The notes below the pieces were generated by a model that saw only the letters and a list, made by a program, of their open reading frames with translations, was not told where the DNA came from and did no database searches. A stretch of 64,000 nt of DNA from JACJWR01 sp963752505 (lineage in GTDB: Bacteria > Actinomycetota > Actinomycetes > S36-B12 > UBA10799): assembly GCA_963752505.1 (NCBI GenBank), contig CAVVYM010000002.1:62001-126000 (forward strand), read 5' to 3'. Position 1 is the first letter of the stretch; each line of letters starts with the position of its first letter. This document shows positions 25,809-36,520 of this stretch, in pieces. A program made the position numbers and the translations under genes.

Positions 25809-27100
25809 GCGGGCCCGATTCGTTCGGCCTCGCGCGTGGCTTCGAGTTCCTCCCGCTGCGCCTGGTCTTGGCTCATGAAGAGCGGCAAGTAGACGGTGAA
25901 GGTCACCGGCTTGCGCGACGTCAGCGCGATATCGCCGTCGTCGGCGGCCACCAGCGTCCGAGCGAGCGCCAGGCCGAGACCGGTGCCGGTGGCCGATACT
26001 CCTCGTTCGAACGGGTCCTCGCCGTCGCGCAACCGAAGCACACCTTTGGTGTCGACGACCTCGATCACCGCTGAGGTGCCCGACTCGCGCAAGCGGATCA
26101 ACACGTCCCCGCGGCCGTGGATGAGACAGTTCTCGATCAGCGTCGCAAGCACCTGAGATTGCCCGGCCTTGCTCGCCCAGGCCACCACCGACCCCGTGGC
26201 CTGCAGGGTGATGCGACGGCGACGATTGGCGAACACCGGGTACCACTCGACCATCTGTTCACTCACCAGGCGAGAGAGGTCGAGTTCCTCCTGCTCGGTT
26301 CGCACCCCTTCGCGACGCCCCTTCACCAGCTGGTCGATGACTTCGGTGAGTCGCTCGATCTGCACGACCCCGACCGCGGCCTCCGCTTTCGCCTCGGCCA
26401 GGTCTTCGGTCAAGATGATCTCTTCGAGCCGCAGCGAGAGCGCGGTCAACGGCGTGCGCACCTGGTGGCTCATCTCCCGCGACGTGCGGCGTTCAGCCTC
26501 GAGAACCTCACCCACTCGACCGGCACGATCGTCGAGCACGCGGGCGATACGGTCAATCTCGTCGATGCCCATCGGTTTGGCCTTGCGCGTGGGCTGCCCC
26601 GAACCAATGGTCTCGGCGTGTGTTGCCAGGTCGTTGAGCGGCTGGTTGACCCGCCTGCTCTCGCCGTCGGCCACCCGGTAGGCCACCGCGAGCGAGATCG
26701 CCGACACCAGGATCGTCACCATGGCCACCAACCCGATCATCAGGTAGGCGGGACCCTGGCTGATGGCCGCCACCACGGTCCACTCGCCGCTGGGGCTCAC
26801 GCGGGTCGAGGTGAAGACCGGCCCGGAGATCTCGGAGAGATTCGTGATCGTGCTGCCGTCGGGTAGCACGACAGTCACGTCGTCGCGGTTCGCCAGCGAC
26901 TCCAGGTACTCCGGCGTGACCTCCAGACTGCTGGTCTGCCGATAGGCCACTGCGGCCAGCACGCGCGAAGCCAGGGTCTCCGCCTGGCTTTGGTAGATCT
27001 GGTACACGAAGTAGGACGTGGCAGTACCGAGCACCGTGGCGAGCATCAGGACGGTCACCAGCGCGACGCGCAGCGTCGCCGAGAGGAAACGTCGATACAC
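25805..27100 (-). CDS. Sensor histidine kinase (two-component)
   Basis: 431 residues. TM1 about 8-32, an extracytoplasmic sensor loop of about 85 residues, TM2 about 118-141, then a HAMP-like linker (GIDEIDRIARVLDDRAGRVG). HisKA box has SREMSHQVRTPLTALSLRLE with phospho-acceptor His212. The N-box LIENCLIHGRGDV and the G-box GTGLGLALARTLVAADDGDI follow. Signal unknown; the small loop suggests a membrane-proximal stimulus. It lies 22 bases downstream of its response regulator. The pair sits between GtrA and an acyl-CoA carboxylase gene, as in other actinobacteria. Confidence 0.92.
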   Translation of the reverse strand: MYRRFLSATLRVALVTVLMLATVLGTATSYFVYQIYQSQAETLASRVLAAVAYRQTSSLEVTPEYLESLANRDDVTVVLPDGSTITNLSEISGPVFTSTRVSPSGEWTVVAAISQGPAYLMIGLVAMVTILVSAISLAVAYRVADGESRRVNQPLNDLATHAETIGSGQPTRKAKPMGIDEIDRIARVLDDRAGRVGEVLEAERRTSREMSHQVRTPLTALSLRLEEIILTEDLAEAKAEAAVGVVQIERLTEVIDQLVKGRREGVRTEQEELDLSRLVSEQMVEWYPVFANRRRRITLQATGSVVAWASKAGQSQVLATLIENCLIHGRGDVLIRLRESGTSAVIEVVDTKGVLRLRDGEDPFERGVSATGTGLGLALARTLVAADDGDIALTSRKPVTFTVYLPLFMSQDQAQREELEATREAERIGPA

Positions 27101-27122
27101 AGCGCGAACCTACGCCGCGCCC

Positions 27123-27824
27123 TTAGGGTGCCTGCGCGGCGGTGTGCACGGGTTGGTCTTCCAACCGGAAACCGACCCCCCGCACGGTCCCGATGGTTGG
27201 CTCGCGCCCGTTGCCCACCTCAGCGAGTTTGCGACGCAGTCCGGACACGTGCATGTCCAGCGTCTTGGAGCCGCCGTACCACTCCCCACGCCAGATCTCT
27301 TTCATGATCTGCTCGCGCGACATGACCCGCCCCACGTTTTGGCTCAGCAGCAGCAGGACGTCGTACTCCTTCGGAGTGAGGTTCACCTCGTCGTCGCCGA
27401 TTCGCACGCGCCGGGCGGCGGATTCGATGACGAGTTCGCCCACCCTGATCGTGGCGGGGCTCGATCCGCGCCTCACCAGTGCACGCACACGGGCGAGGAG
27501 GACGTCGATGCGAAAGGGCTTGCCGACGTAATCGTCCGCACCGGCATCCAGCCCCACGACAAAGTCGAGGTCCGACGTGCGGGCCGTGACCACGATGATC
27601 GGCAGCTTGCTGCCCTGTTGGCGCAGCGACCGGATCACCTCCAGGCCGTCCATGCCGGGTAGGCCGAGGTCGATGACCATGAGGTCCGCGACGCCTGCGG
27701 TCGCGATTTCCAGTGCGGTGGTGCCGGAACTCACCACGGCAACCTCGTGACCGTCTCGCCGCAGTGCGCGTGCGAGAGGTTCGGAGATTGCCTCGTCGTC
27801 CTCGGCGAGAATCACTCGTGCCAT
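27123..27824 (-). CDS. OmpR/PhoB-family response regulator
   Basis: 233 residues. Receiver domain: acidic pocket LAEDDEA, phospho-acceptor Asp52 in MVIDLGLPGMDG, Thr in VVTARTSD, Lys in DDYVGKPFRID. C-terminal winged helix: VNLTPKEYDVLLLLSQNVGR, RKLAEVGNGREPTIGTVRGV and GFRLE ending motifs of the OmpR group. It is transcribed first, ahead of the histidine kinase. Target genes unknown. Confidence 0.93.
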   Translation of the reverse strand: MARVILAEDDEAISEPLARALRRDGHEVAVVSSGTTALEIATAGVADLMVIDLGLPGMDGLEVIRSLRQQGSKLPIIVVTARTSDLDFVVGLDAGADDYVGKPFRIDVLLARVRALVRRGSSPATIRVGELVIESAARRVRIGDDEVNLTPKEYDVLLLLSQNVGRVMSREQIMKEIWRGEWYGGSKTLDMHVSGLRRKLAEVGNGREPTIGTVRGVGFRLEDQPVHTAAQAP

Positions 27825-27872
27825 ACGCCCACTCTAGACTCCTGATCCGTTCAGTGCGCAGTCGCTGAATCT

Positions 27873-29393
27873 TCAGACCGGGCTGACACCGTGGCGTCGG
27901 CGGGAGAAATCGCGATTCTTCGTTGCCGCCGCAGCGATGCGGTTGCTGAGTTCCACCCGCAGATCCTCCGGTTCCACGATGGCGTCGACCACCAACTCCG
28001 CCGAGAGGTGCACGATATCGATGTCCTCTTCGTACTCGGCCCGACGAGCCTCGACGAATTCAGCTCGCTGCACCTCGTCATCGATAGCGGCGATCTTGTT
28101 GGCGTAGACCGCGTTCACGGCCGCCTCCGCCCCCATGACGGCGATCTTGGCGGTGGGCAGCGCGATCGTGGCATCCGGGGCGAATCCCGGACCTGCCATG
28201 GCGTAGAGCCCAGCACCGTAGGCCTTGCGCACCACGACGCAGAACTTCGGCACCGTTGCCTCGCTCACCGCGGTGATCATTTTCGCACCGTGGCGAATGA
28301 TGCCGGCCCGCTCCACGGCTGTGCCGACCATGAAGCCGGGCACGTCGGAGAGGAACACCAGCGGGATATTGAAGGCGTCGCACAGGCTGATGAACCGGGT
28401 CGCCTTGTCGGCCGAATCGACGAAGAGCACCCCGCCCTTGAACATCGAGTTGTTCGCCACCATCCCGACGACGCGGCCCTCGAGGCGCCCGAAACCGACC
28501 ACAACCTCTTTGGCCCACAGCGCGTGAATCTCGAAGAAGCTGCCTTCGTCCACGATGCCCCGAATGTACCGGCGCATGTCGAAGGCCTGCCGTTCGCTGG
28601 TCGGTACCAGGGCCCGCAGGTCGATGGCCTCCGGATCCGCCGCCGCTTCATCGGCCGGGGTCTGCTGGTAGTTCTGCGGCAGGTACGACAGGTAGCGCTG
28701 CACCGCGTCGAGCGCGGCATGCTCGGACTTGACCAGCAGGTGTCCAACGCCGCTGACGGTGCAGTGCACCTTCGCCCCGCCCATCTGCTCGAGGGTGGTC
28801 TTCTCACCGGTGACCATCTCCACCATGCGGTCCGAGCCCAGGTACATCGAGGCGTTGCCCTCCACCATGATCACGATGTCGCAGAAGGCGGGTATGTAGG
28901 CACCGCCGGCGGCGCTCGGGCCGAAGAGGGCGCACACCTGCGGGATCGACCCCGATGCGCGGACTTGGTTGTAGAAAATGTTGCCGGCACCGCGACGACC
29001 CGGGAACAGGTCGACCTGGTCGGTGATGCGAGCCCCCGCCGAATCCACCAGCCACACCATCGGAATTCCCAATTGGTAGGCACGTTCGATGATTCGGATG
29101 ATCTTCTCTACGGTTCGCGCCCCCCACGAGCCGGCCTTGACCGTCGAATCGTTCGCCATGACGCAGACGCTGCGGCCGTCGATGCGCGCGGTGCCGGTGA
29201 CGACCCCATCCGCCGGAAGTCCGTCCGCGAGGGCGTTGGCCAGTAGTCCGTCCTCCACGAATGACCCGGCGTCGACGAGGTAGTCGATGCGGTCACGTGC
29301 GAACAGTTTGCCCCGCGCGCTGTTCGAATCATGGTATTTCTGCGCGCCGCCGGCCAGCGCGCGGGCCTTGGCGTCGAGGTGCTGATCGGTCAT
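27873..29393 (-). CDS. Acyl-CoA carboxylase beta subunit (carboxyltransferase), substrate unassigned
   Basis: 506 residues from ATG 29393 (GTGGAG upstream). Two crotonase-like halves: the N-half has VWLVDSAGARITDQVDLFPG and FGPSAAGGAYIPAFCDI, the C-half LVFLSDVPGFMVGTAVERAG and GLYAMAGPGFAPDATIALPT. The oxyanion Gly pairs of both halves are present. Where PccB (at 32050) has the propionyl-selecting Y-D, this protein has Ala-Gly-Leu-Tyr, more like methylcrotonyl- or geranyl-CoA carboxylases, so substrate is uncertain. It would use the biotinylated alpha subunit encoded at 38151. It is separated from the cyclase gene by 47 bases and reads in the same direction. Confidence 0.87.
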   Translation of the reverse strand: MTDQHLDAKARALAGGAQKYHDSNSARGKLFARDRIDYLVDAGSFVEDGLLANALADGLPADGVVTGTARIDGRSVCVMANDSTVKAGSWGARTVEKIIRIIERAYQLGIPMVWLVDSAGARITDQVDLFPGRRGAGNIFYNQVRASGSIPQVCALFGPSAAGGAYIPAFCDIVIMVEGNASMYLGSDRMVEMVTGEKTTLEQMGGAKVHCTVSGVGHLLVKSEHAALDAVQRYLSYLPQNYQQTPADEAAADPEAIDLRALVPTSERQAFDMRRYIRGIVDEGSFFEIHALWAKEVVVGFGRLEGRVVGMVANNSMFKGGVLFVDSADKATRFISLCDAFNIPLVFLSDVPGFMVGTAVERAGIIRHGAKMITAVSEATVPKFCVVVRKAYGAGLYAMAGPGFAPDATIALPTAKIAVMGAEAAVNAVYANKIAAIDDEVQRAEFVEARRAEYEEDIDIVHLSAELVVDAIVEPEDLRVELSNRIAAAATKNRDFSRRRHGVSPV

Positions 29394-29440
29394 GGACTCC
29401 ACACTGTATCCGGTCGGGTCGACTCTGGTGTGTCCTGAGA

Positions 29441-30424
29441 CTAACGAGCGCGCTGCACCGACCACGCACGCACCAAGCCCAACCCGCGCAGGGCCCGCGG
29501 CCGCAGCGCCCGCACCACGTAGTGCGGGTTGCCCAGCAGTTCCTTCGCGCAGGCGTCGTCTGCGAGTGTCGTTCCCGGCCGCGCCAATGCCGTGAGGCGG
29601 CTGGCGAGGTTGACCGTACTGCCGTAGACGTCTCCCATCCTGGTCACCACATCACCGAACGACAGACCCACCCGCAACTGCGGGACGTCTTCGCCCTCGC
29701 CATGGGCAAGGTGCAGCCCGAACGCCGTCTCCACCGCGTGCTGCGGGTCCTCCGCTACGAACATCACCTCATCGCCGAGGGTCTTGATCAGGCGTGCTCC
29801 GGTGGCAGCCACAACGTCGGCGGAGTCGGCCTCGAAGGAGGTCACCAAGTCGGCGAGTCGCTGATCCGGCAGTCGGCGGGTGAGCCGGGTGAAGCCCACG
29901 AGGTCGGCGAAGCCAACGCACTGCAGGCCGGCCTCGGCCGCGTCGTCGGAGCCAGCAGTGTCGAAGTTGCGCTGGATAGCGGCCGCGAGTTGGCGTCGCC
30001 AGGCGTAGACCAGCATCTCCTCCAGACTGGGCAGCAGGGCGGCCGTGAGTTCAGCAACCTTGGCGACGTGCTCCTCGCGCATCGCGGTATCGGCGGGGAT
30101 CTCCCGCTGACTCGCCAACAACCGCGCGAGGGTTCCGGTCTGCCACTCAGCCATGCGAGAGGTGTTCTGCCCCAAACTGCGCACTACCTCGAGCGCTTCC
30201 GAGCGCTTGAGCACGCCCGTGCTCACCAGCCGATGCACGGCCTGAAGCGCAGCCAGGTCGGATTCGGTGAAGGCGCGTGAATCGCCCACGTCGGCGAATC
30301 CCATTGCGCGCCAGTACTGCCGGGCGTCCTCCAGCGTCATCCCCGCGATCTCGGCGACTTCCGACCGGGTCATGGTTCTGGGGGCTCCCAGCACCCGATC
30401 GATGAGATCGTCGGTTTCCGCCAT
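29441..30424 (-). CDS. Class III adenylate cyclase with N-terminal regulatory domain
   Basis: 327 residues. The N-terminal 150 residues are helical with a MerR-like start (MTRSEVAEIAGMTLEDARQY), like the autoinhibitory domain of M. tuberculosis Rv1264. The cyclase domain has metal-binding Asp in VGFADLVGFTRLT, substrate-selecting Lys/Asp in LIKTLGDEVMF, and the transition-state Asn and Arg in YGSTVNLASRLTA, so all key residues look intact. Expected product cAMP; Rv1264 is pH-sensing, which makes regulation by acid a reasonable inference. It reads in the same direction as the downstream carboxyltransferase and the upstream PH-domain gene. Confidence 0.85.
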   Translation of the reverse strand: MAETDDLIDRVLGAPRTMTRSEVAEIAGMTLEDARQYWRAMGFADVGDSRAFTESDLAALQAVHRLVSTGVLKRSEALEVVRSLGQNTSRMAEWQTGTLARLLASQREIPADTAMREEHVAKVAELTAALLPSLEEMLVYAWRRQLAAAIQRNFDTAGSDDAAEAGLQCVGFADLVGFTRLTRRLPDQRLADLVTSFEADSADVVAATGARLIKTLGDEVMFVAEDPQHAVETAFGLHLAHGEGEDVPQLRVGLSFGDVVTRMGDVYGSTVNLASRLTALARPGTTLADDACAKELLGNPHYVVRALRPRALRGLGLVRAWSVQRAR

Positions 30425-30442
30425 TGTCAGTGCGCCATGCCG

Positions 30443-31087
30443 CTAAGGCTGCCCGTCCGACGGCTGCTGCCGCGGGGGCTGCTCCTCCGACGGAGGCTGA
30501 GCCGATTGGCGATTCTGTAGCGGGTCCGGGGTCTCGCCATGGCGGAATTGCGCTTCGTACATCTCCGAGCGGGCGGCCCGAAAAGCATCGTCCTCGTCGT
30601 GGAGGCGGTAGACCTCCCGCTGGACGAACTCCACGTTGGGGACGTTGGCGACCACCAGCATTCCGTGCTCGGACGCACTCTCGATGGCCAGCGTTCCGGA
30701 ATTGAACATCCGCTCGAGCACCGTGTGCTCGAAACTCACGTTGTTGACCTTCGACAGTGGCATGTCGCGGCCCTTGCGCGCGATGATCCCGGTGCGCACG
30801 ATGATGCGCCGGGTGGTGAAGACGTACTGGGTGGACAACCACGACAGCAGCGGACGCAAGAAGAGGAAGAACCCGAGGAACAGCGCGACCAGCACGATGA
30901 TCCATCGCAACACCGTCAAGACGGTCGAACCCTCCTGCAGCCAGCCGCCGAGCGCGGAAAAGAGGAAGCCCGACACTGCGACAACCACCAGCAACCAGAA
31001 GATCGGAACAATCAGCGAGCGCCAGTGCGGTCGCAACTCAAATGCGATGGACTCATCTTGAGCCAGAAGTTTTGTGGGATAGCCCAT
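30443..31087 (-). CDS. PH-domain (bPH2/YdbS-like) membrane protein
   Basis: 214 residues. Two closely spaced hydrophobic helices (about 24-48 and 58-83) are followed by a bacterial pleckstrin-like segment: TQYVFTTRRIIVRTGIIARK, DMPLSKVNNVSFEHTVLERM, GTLAIESASEHG. The C-terminal 25 residues are rich in Pro, Gln and Ser. It matches the position of M. tuberculosis Rv3278c beside birA. Bacterial PH proteins are thought to be membrane-associated assembly or stress factors; no ligand is known. It lies 18 bases upstream of the cyclase gene and reads in the same direction. Confidence 0.82.
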   Translation of the reverse strand: MGYPTKLLAQDESIAFELRPHWRSLIVPIFWLLVVVAVSGFLFSALGGWLQEGSTVLTVLRWIIVLVALFLGFFLFLRPLLSWLSTQYVFTTRRIIVRTGIIARKGRDMPLSKVNNVSFEHTVLERMFNSGTLAIESASEHGMLVVANVPNVEFVQREVYRLHDEDDAFRAARSEMYEAQFRHGETPDPLQNRQSAQPPSEEQPPRQQPSDGQP

Positions 31088-31146
31088 GTGCAGATGATCC
31101 CACGTTCGCGCCCCGACGTCAGGCCGACTCGGCAGTCCAGGCCCGG

Positions 31147-32010
31147 TCAGAGTGTCCGACCTGGGTCGTCGAAGGCACGCACGTCACCCGCCGATACCGC
31201 CACTTCGGAGCCCTCGGCCGTGCGCACCAGCAGGTGCCCGGCATCGTCAACACCGGTTGCCCTACCGTCGACCGTTCGTGCCCCGGGGACCGTGACACTG
31301 ACCGACGTGCCAATCGTGGTGCACAACGCGCGGTACCTGCCGAGCACCGCGGCGAGACCGTCGGCGCGCATCTCGCGCCACACCTCCACGATGGCGGCGG
31401 TGCACTGGGCCAGGAGCTCCTCCCTGGACACCTCGGAGTCCAGACCGTGCTCGCGCAGCGAGGTCGCCTGCGCGGTGGGAGCCTCCCGGGCGGTGAGATC
31501 GATGTTCAACCCGATTCCGACAATCACCCGGTCACCGGTGCGCTCGGCGAGCAGGCCACCCAGTTTGAGCGGCAGTCCGGCCACATCAGTGTTGGCGATG
31601 ACGACGTCGTTGGGCCACTTCAGCGCCGCCCGGCCGACGCCACGAGCCCGGCACACCTCCGCCACCGCCACTCCGGCCGCCAGGGGCAACACCCCCACCA
31701 CCATCGGGTTGATGTCTGCCGGGACGAACAGGCTGACGCTGAAGAGCAAGCCCGCCCCGAACGGCGATTCCCAGGATCGGTCCAGCCGGCCGCGTCCGGC
31801 GGTCTGCGCATCAGCAGCCACCAGGAACCACTCGGCGGCCGCATCGGGCAGTTCCGCGGCCACCGACCGGGCGACGTCGTTGGTCGACCCGCACTGCTCG
31901 AGCAGATGGATCGGCCCGGCGCACTGCAGTTCGGCCAGCGCACGCCGCACGGCTGGCTCGTCGAGCGGGCTTCGCGGGGGCGTGGGCGAGGGATGTGGTG
32001 ATGAGGTCAC
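31147..32010 (-). CDS. birA: Biotin--[acetyl-CoA-carboxylase] ligase, monofunctional
   Basis: 287 residues from GTG 32010. Catalytic loop TAGRGRLDRSWESP (GRGR biotin-AMP loop); LLEQCGSTNDVARS and LKWPNDVVI are the other biotin/ATP motifs, and GLLAERTGDRVIVGIGLNI follows. The protein starts directly with the ligase domain: there is no N-terminal HTH, so it should not repress transcription as E. coli BirA does. It biotinylates the carrier domain of AccA (38151-39917). Divergent from pccB with a 39-base gap occupied by an inverted repeat. Confidence 0.93.
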   Translation of the reverse strand: MTSSPHPSPTPPRSPLDEPAVRRALAELQCAGPIHLLEQCGSTNDVARSVAAELPDAAAEWFLVAADAQTAGRGRLDRSWESPFGAGLLFSVSLFVPADINPMVVGVLPLAAGVAVAEVCRARGVGRAALKWPNDVVIANTDVAGLPLKLGGLLAERTGDRVIVGIGLNIDLTAREAPTAQATSLREHGLDSEVSREELLAQCTAAIVEVWREMRADGLAAVLGRYRALCTTIGTSVSVTVPGARTVDGRATGVDDAGHLLVRTAEGSEVAVSAGDVRAFDDPGRTL

Positions 32011-32039
32011 GTTGCTACGGTACGCAAAGAAGCAACGTG
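32008..32039. promoter_or_regulatory. Inverted repeat between divergent birA and pccB (candidate operator)
   Basis: CACGTTGCT at 32008-32016 and its perfect reverse complement AGCAACGTG at 32031-32039 flank 14 bases. The element includes the birA start codon and ends one base before the GGAGG of pccB, so a bound dimer or a folded RNA would affect both genes. The inner bases hold a further TTGC-N8-GCAA repeat. The arm-spacer-arm size resembles biotin-operon operators, but the adjacent BirA has no DNA-binding domain, so another regulator would be needed. Confidence 0.5.
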
Positions 32040-32049
32040 CGGAGGTGCC

Positions 32050-33635
<1,586 letters not shown>

Positions 33636-33639
<4 letters not shown>

Positions 33640-33899
33640 GCGGCGGCGCGACCCCTCCCGACCCGACCAACGGCGACACCGGCTCTGCGGTGCCACTGCT
33701 ACGGGTTGTGCGTGGCGAACCGACGCCGACGGAACTGGCCGCTCTCGTGGCGGTGGTCTCGGCCGCGGTCGCGGGCGCCGGCGACGCGGAGCAACCGATG
33801 ACGGAACTCTCGGAGTGGGCCAAACCGGAGCGGATGGCCCGCACCCCGGTCTTCGCTGGACCGCCAATGTCCTGGTGGGCATCCTCCCTCCCCCGATAA
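33636..33899 (+). CDS. accE: Acyl-CoA carboxylase epsilon subunit
   Basis: 87 residues with a hydrophilic N-terminus and the compact helical core PLLRVVRGEPTPTELAALVA, ending MSWWASSLPR. The sequence 'LRVVRGxPTxxELAAL' is the hallmark of the small epsilon subunit that docks acyl-CoA carboxylase alpha and beta in actinobacteria. ATG 33636 overlaps the pccB stop, so it is translated in step with its partner. No other role is likely. Confidence 0.9.
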
Positions 33900-33950
33900 T
33901 CTGGCGATGTGTGCCATCCTTCGCGGATGGATCATGCCCAAAGAGGCGTT

Positions 33951-35486
33951 GTGGGTCGGCGCGCTGCCGGTCTCGGCGGTATCGCGCTGGCAGCGTTCGC
34001 CGTCGGCCAGTTCCTCGTCGGCCTCGATACCTCCGTCATGTCGGTGGCCCTGCCGAGCATCCAACGCGAATTCGGCGTCGGCATGGCCCAGTTGCAGTGG
34101 GCAGTCATGGCCTACATGGTGGCCGGGGCGGCACTTGCGGTTCCCTTCGGAGCCCTCGGCGACCGTGTGGGGCGCCGTCGGCTCTACCTGATCGGCGCAG
34201 CCTGTTTCGCAACTGGGTCGGCAATCAGCGCTGCGAGTCCGAACATCGAGATCCTGATCGCTGGTCGGGCCCTGCAGGGCGTGGGCGCCGCCGCAATGGG
34301 AACCCTGGCGCTTGCCATGCTGACCTCCGCCGTGCCGCACGACGGCATCCCCAAACTGATTGGCCTGTGGACGGCCGTCACCTCGGGGGCGGCGGCTTTC
34401 GGCCCGCTCATCGGCGGCTTCCTCGTGTCGGCCTTGGGCTGGCGCTCAGTGTTCGGCATCAACGTCGTACTGATCCTGCTCGTGATCCCACTGGTGCTCA
34501 AGGTGGTGCCCAAGGATGGTCGCGCCACGGAGGGTGCGGGTGGCGTGGACTGGCTGGGTTCGGCCCTGCTGACCACGGCGCTGATCTTCATCGCGGGCGG
34601 TCTCAGCCTGCTGGAAAACGCCACCTTCACCCAACCCGTCGTCTGGGGTCCGGTACTGGCCGGGCTGGTCGTCATCGGGATCCTCGCGCTCCAGCAGCGC
34701 CGGTCGGCAGCGCCCCTCACTGACTGGGCGGCCATCAAGGTCCCGCCGATCCCAGCCACACTGATTCTGCTGGTTCTGCTGAGCATGGTGCTCTCGGGTG
34801 CCCTGCTGCAACAGACGATGCTGGTGCAGAACGTGCTGGGCTTCAGCCCGATGCTGGCCGGACTCGTGTCGTTCGGGGCGTCGGCACTGGTGGTGATCTT
34901 CTCCCCCATCTCCCCGATCATCATGCGCCGAATCGGCCTAGGACCGGTCACCGGACTCGGCCTGGCACTGACCTCGGTGGGCCTCTTCGGCCTCTCACGC
35001 ATCAACGATTCCACGTCGGCAGTGACGATCGGAGCCTGGCTCGCCCTGATGGGTGCCGGCATCGGCCTGGGGATACCCGCCGTCAGTGCCGGTGCGATGT
35101 CGTCCATCCCCCGGGCGTCCATGGGTGCGGTATCCGGTTTCCTCAACCTCATCTCGCAGATCTCAGCCGTGCTGGGCATCGCGGTGGTGGGTGGACTGTC
35201 GGCGTCGCGCACCGAATCAGCCTGGGCGGCCGGGTCGACCAAAATTCCCAACGCGGAGTCGCTGGTCGGCCAGGTGGTGTCCGGGGCGATTCCGGAGTTG
35301 CGCCAGTCGTTGGGCAATGACGTGGCAAAGGTCGCCGGCGAGGCCTACACGGCCGGCGTCACCGAGGCGCTGCTGATCGCCGCCGTCGGGGTGCTGATCG
35401 CTGCAGTGATCTCAGTGCCACTGCTGGGTCGCCGCGGCCGCGAGACCGCGGCTGACAAGACACCTGCTGGCGCCACGAGCGACTAG
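33951..35486 (+). CDS. MFS transporter, DHA2 family (14 TM)
   Basis: 511 residues from GTG 33951, with AGAGG four bases upstream; ATG 33927 and GTG 33909 are longer alternatives. The first helix is GIALAAFAVGQFLVGLDTSV, followed by motif C-like GIQ/SIQREFGVGMAQLQW patterns and motif A GALGDRVGRRRLYLIG. Fourteen hydrophobic segments can be counted, as in EmrB/QacA drug/proton antiporters. Substrate unknown. It runs in the same direction as accE with a 51-base gap, and converges with DyP at 35483 (4-base overlap of stops). Confidence 0.85.
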   Translation: MGRRAAGLGGIALAAFAVGQFLVGLDTSVMSVALPSIQREFGVGMAQLQWAVMAYMVAGAALAVPFGALGDRVGRRRLYLIGAACFATGSAISAASPNIEILIAGRALQGVGAAAMGTLALAMLTSAVPHDGIPKLIGLWTAVTSGAAAFGPLIGGFLVSALGWRSVFGINVVLILLVIPLVLKVVPKDGRATEGAGGVDWLGSALLTTALIFIAGGLSLLENATFTQPVVWGPVLAGLVVIGILALQQRRSAAPLTDWAAIKVPPIPATLILLVLLSMVLSGALLQQTMLVQNVLGFSPMLAGLVSFGASALVVIFSPISPIIMRRIGLGPVTGLGLALTSVGLFGLSRINDSTSAVTIGAWLALMGAGIGLGIPAVSAGAMSSIPRASMGAVSGFLNLISQISAVLGIAVVGGLSASRTESAWAAGSTKIPNAESLVGQVVSGAIPELRQSLGNDVAKVAGEAYTAGVTEALLIAAVGVLIAAVISVPLLGRRGRETAADKTPAGATSD

Positions 35487-36520
35487 CGACCCAGGAGCGA
35501 GCCGATCCCCAGCCGGGTCCCGATGCCACGACCGTGTCCCTGCTTTGTCGGAGCCGCCTCAGGTCGAGTGTCGTCCTCGACGCCCTCGTCGGACTCGCCA
35601 TCGTCGTCGTCCAGCGCGCCGAACACCGCCGTCAGGTCGGGCATGGCCGGCACGAAGTACCAGGAACCGCTGGTGGGGGTACTGAACCGCGTGAGGCTGT
35701 CGTGGAGGCCATCACCTGCCTGGTCGAACATGCGGCGCAGCATCTCTTCCACCCGATAGGGATCATTCGTGGCACCGATGAACATGGTGCCTGCCGCTTC
35801 GATACCCCCGAACGGGGTGTTTCGGCGGTAGATGTGCAGTTCTGCCCCGGTGGCATCCGTGATGGTGTTCCGGCTCACGTGCGACGTGGCGGGCATCTCG
35901 TCGGGTGGCAACTGCGTCGAGTCCGCCTTCGTCCGGCCGAAGACGTCTTCCTGCGCAGCAATAGGCAGCGCGTTGAATGCCGCGAGATTGTGCACCCAGC
36001 GCTGCACGAATACTGCGCTGCCCTGCGCGCCGGGCTGCCCCTCGGGTACGAGGGCTACCTCCAACGCCTCATCGATCAGCGGATTCTCGGTGCCATCGAT
36101 GAAGCCGGTGGGATCGCGGCTGTCCGCCGCCTTGTAGGCACGCTGGTGCCTTCGCAGTTCGGCGATCGGCGCCAACAGTTCGGCAGCCGCGGCCGCCGCC
36201 TGCCAGATGGCGGCGTAGTTGTTGCCCAGACACCACAGCCACAGGTCGGATTGGGTCACCGGTAGGCCAGCCGCATTGCCCGTTCCGATACCGGTGAAGT
36301 CCGTGACCGTGTCGGGCAGGTTCCCGCCCGACAGCCGCCGCCACAACGCGGGTCCGAATCCCCAGACGACGTTGGGGCCGCCCAAGCTGGTCACGGCCCG
36401 ACGCGCTGCGGAGATTGCGGCCACGATGTGCGCGTCCGTGGCGCCGGCCCGCAGATCCCATTCGGCATGCAGATGATCGGCGACCTCCTCGATGAAGAGT
36501 GCCGGCTGTGGTTCGCTCAC
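35483..36520 (-). CDS. dypB: DyP-type peroxidase, encapsulin cargo
   Basis: 345 residues from GTG 36520. Dyp signature GFIDGTENP (Asp142 distal acid), proximal heme His in TSHVSRNTI (about 214) and distal Arg in IYRRNTPFGG. After the catalytic domain an acidic linker (DDDDGESDEGVEDDTRPE) leads to a basic tail ending GTRLGIGSLLGR, which matches the cargo-loading peptide of encapsulin DyP proteins (L-x-I/V-G-S-L-x-G/R). The GTG overlaps the encapsulin stop (GTGA), so shell and cargo are co-translated with shell first. Predicted role: peroxidase inside a protein nanocompartment, guarding against oxidative stress. Confidence 0.93.
   Translation of the reverse strand: MSEPQPALFIEEVADHLHAEWDLRAGATDAHIVAAISAARRAVTSLGGPNVVWGFGPALWRRLSGGNLPDTVTDFTGIGTGNAAGLPVTQSDLWLWCLGNNYAAIWQAAAAAAELLAPIAELRRHQRAYKAADSRDPTGFIDGTENPLIDEALEVALVPEGQPGAQGSAVFVQRWVHNLAAFNALPIAAQEDVFGRTKADSTQLPPDEMPATSHVSRNTITDATGAELHIYRRNTPFGGIEAAGTMFIGATNDPYRVEEMLRRMFDQAGDGLHDSLTRFSTPTSGSWYFVPAMPDLTAVFGALDDDDGESDEGVEDDTRPEAAPTKQGHGRGIGTRLGIGSLLGR

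Noticed and set aside
31042..32001. Long frame opposite birA, apparently open for about 300 codons
   Set aside because: birA has clear GRGR, KWPND and GIGLNI motifs on the minus strand; the opposite frame is a codon-bias shadow.
32008..32039. BirA-type biotin operator
   Set aside because: Arms and spacer are similar in size, but the nearby ligase has no HTH and the arm sequence is not the known BirA or BioQ consensus. Kept only as a general operator candidate.
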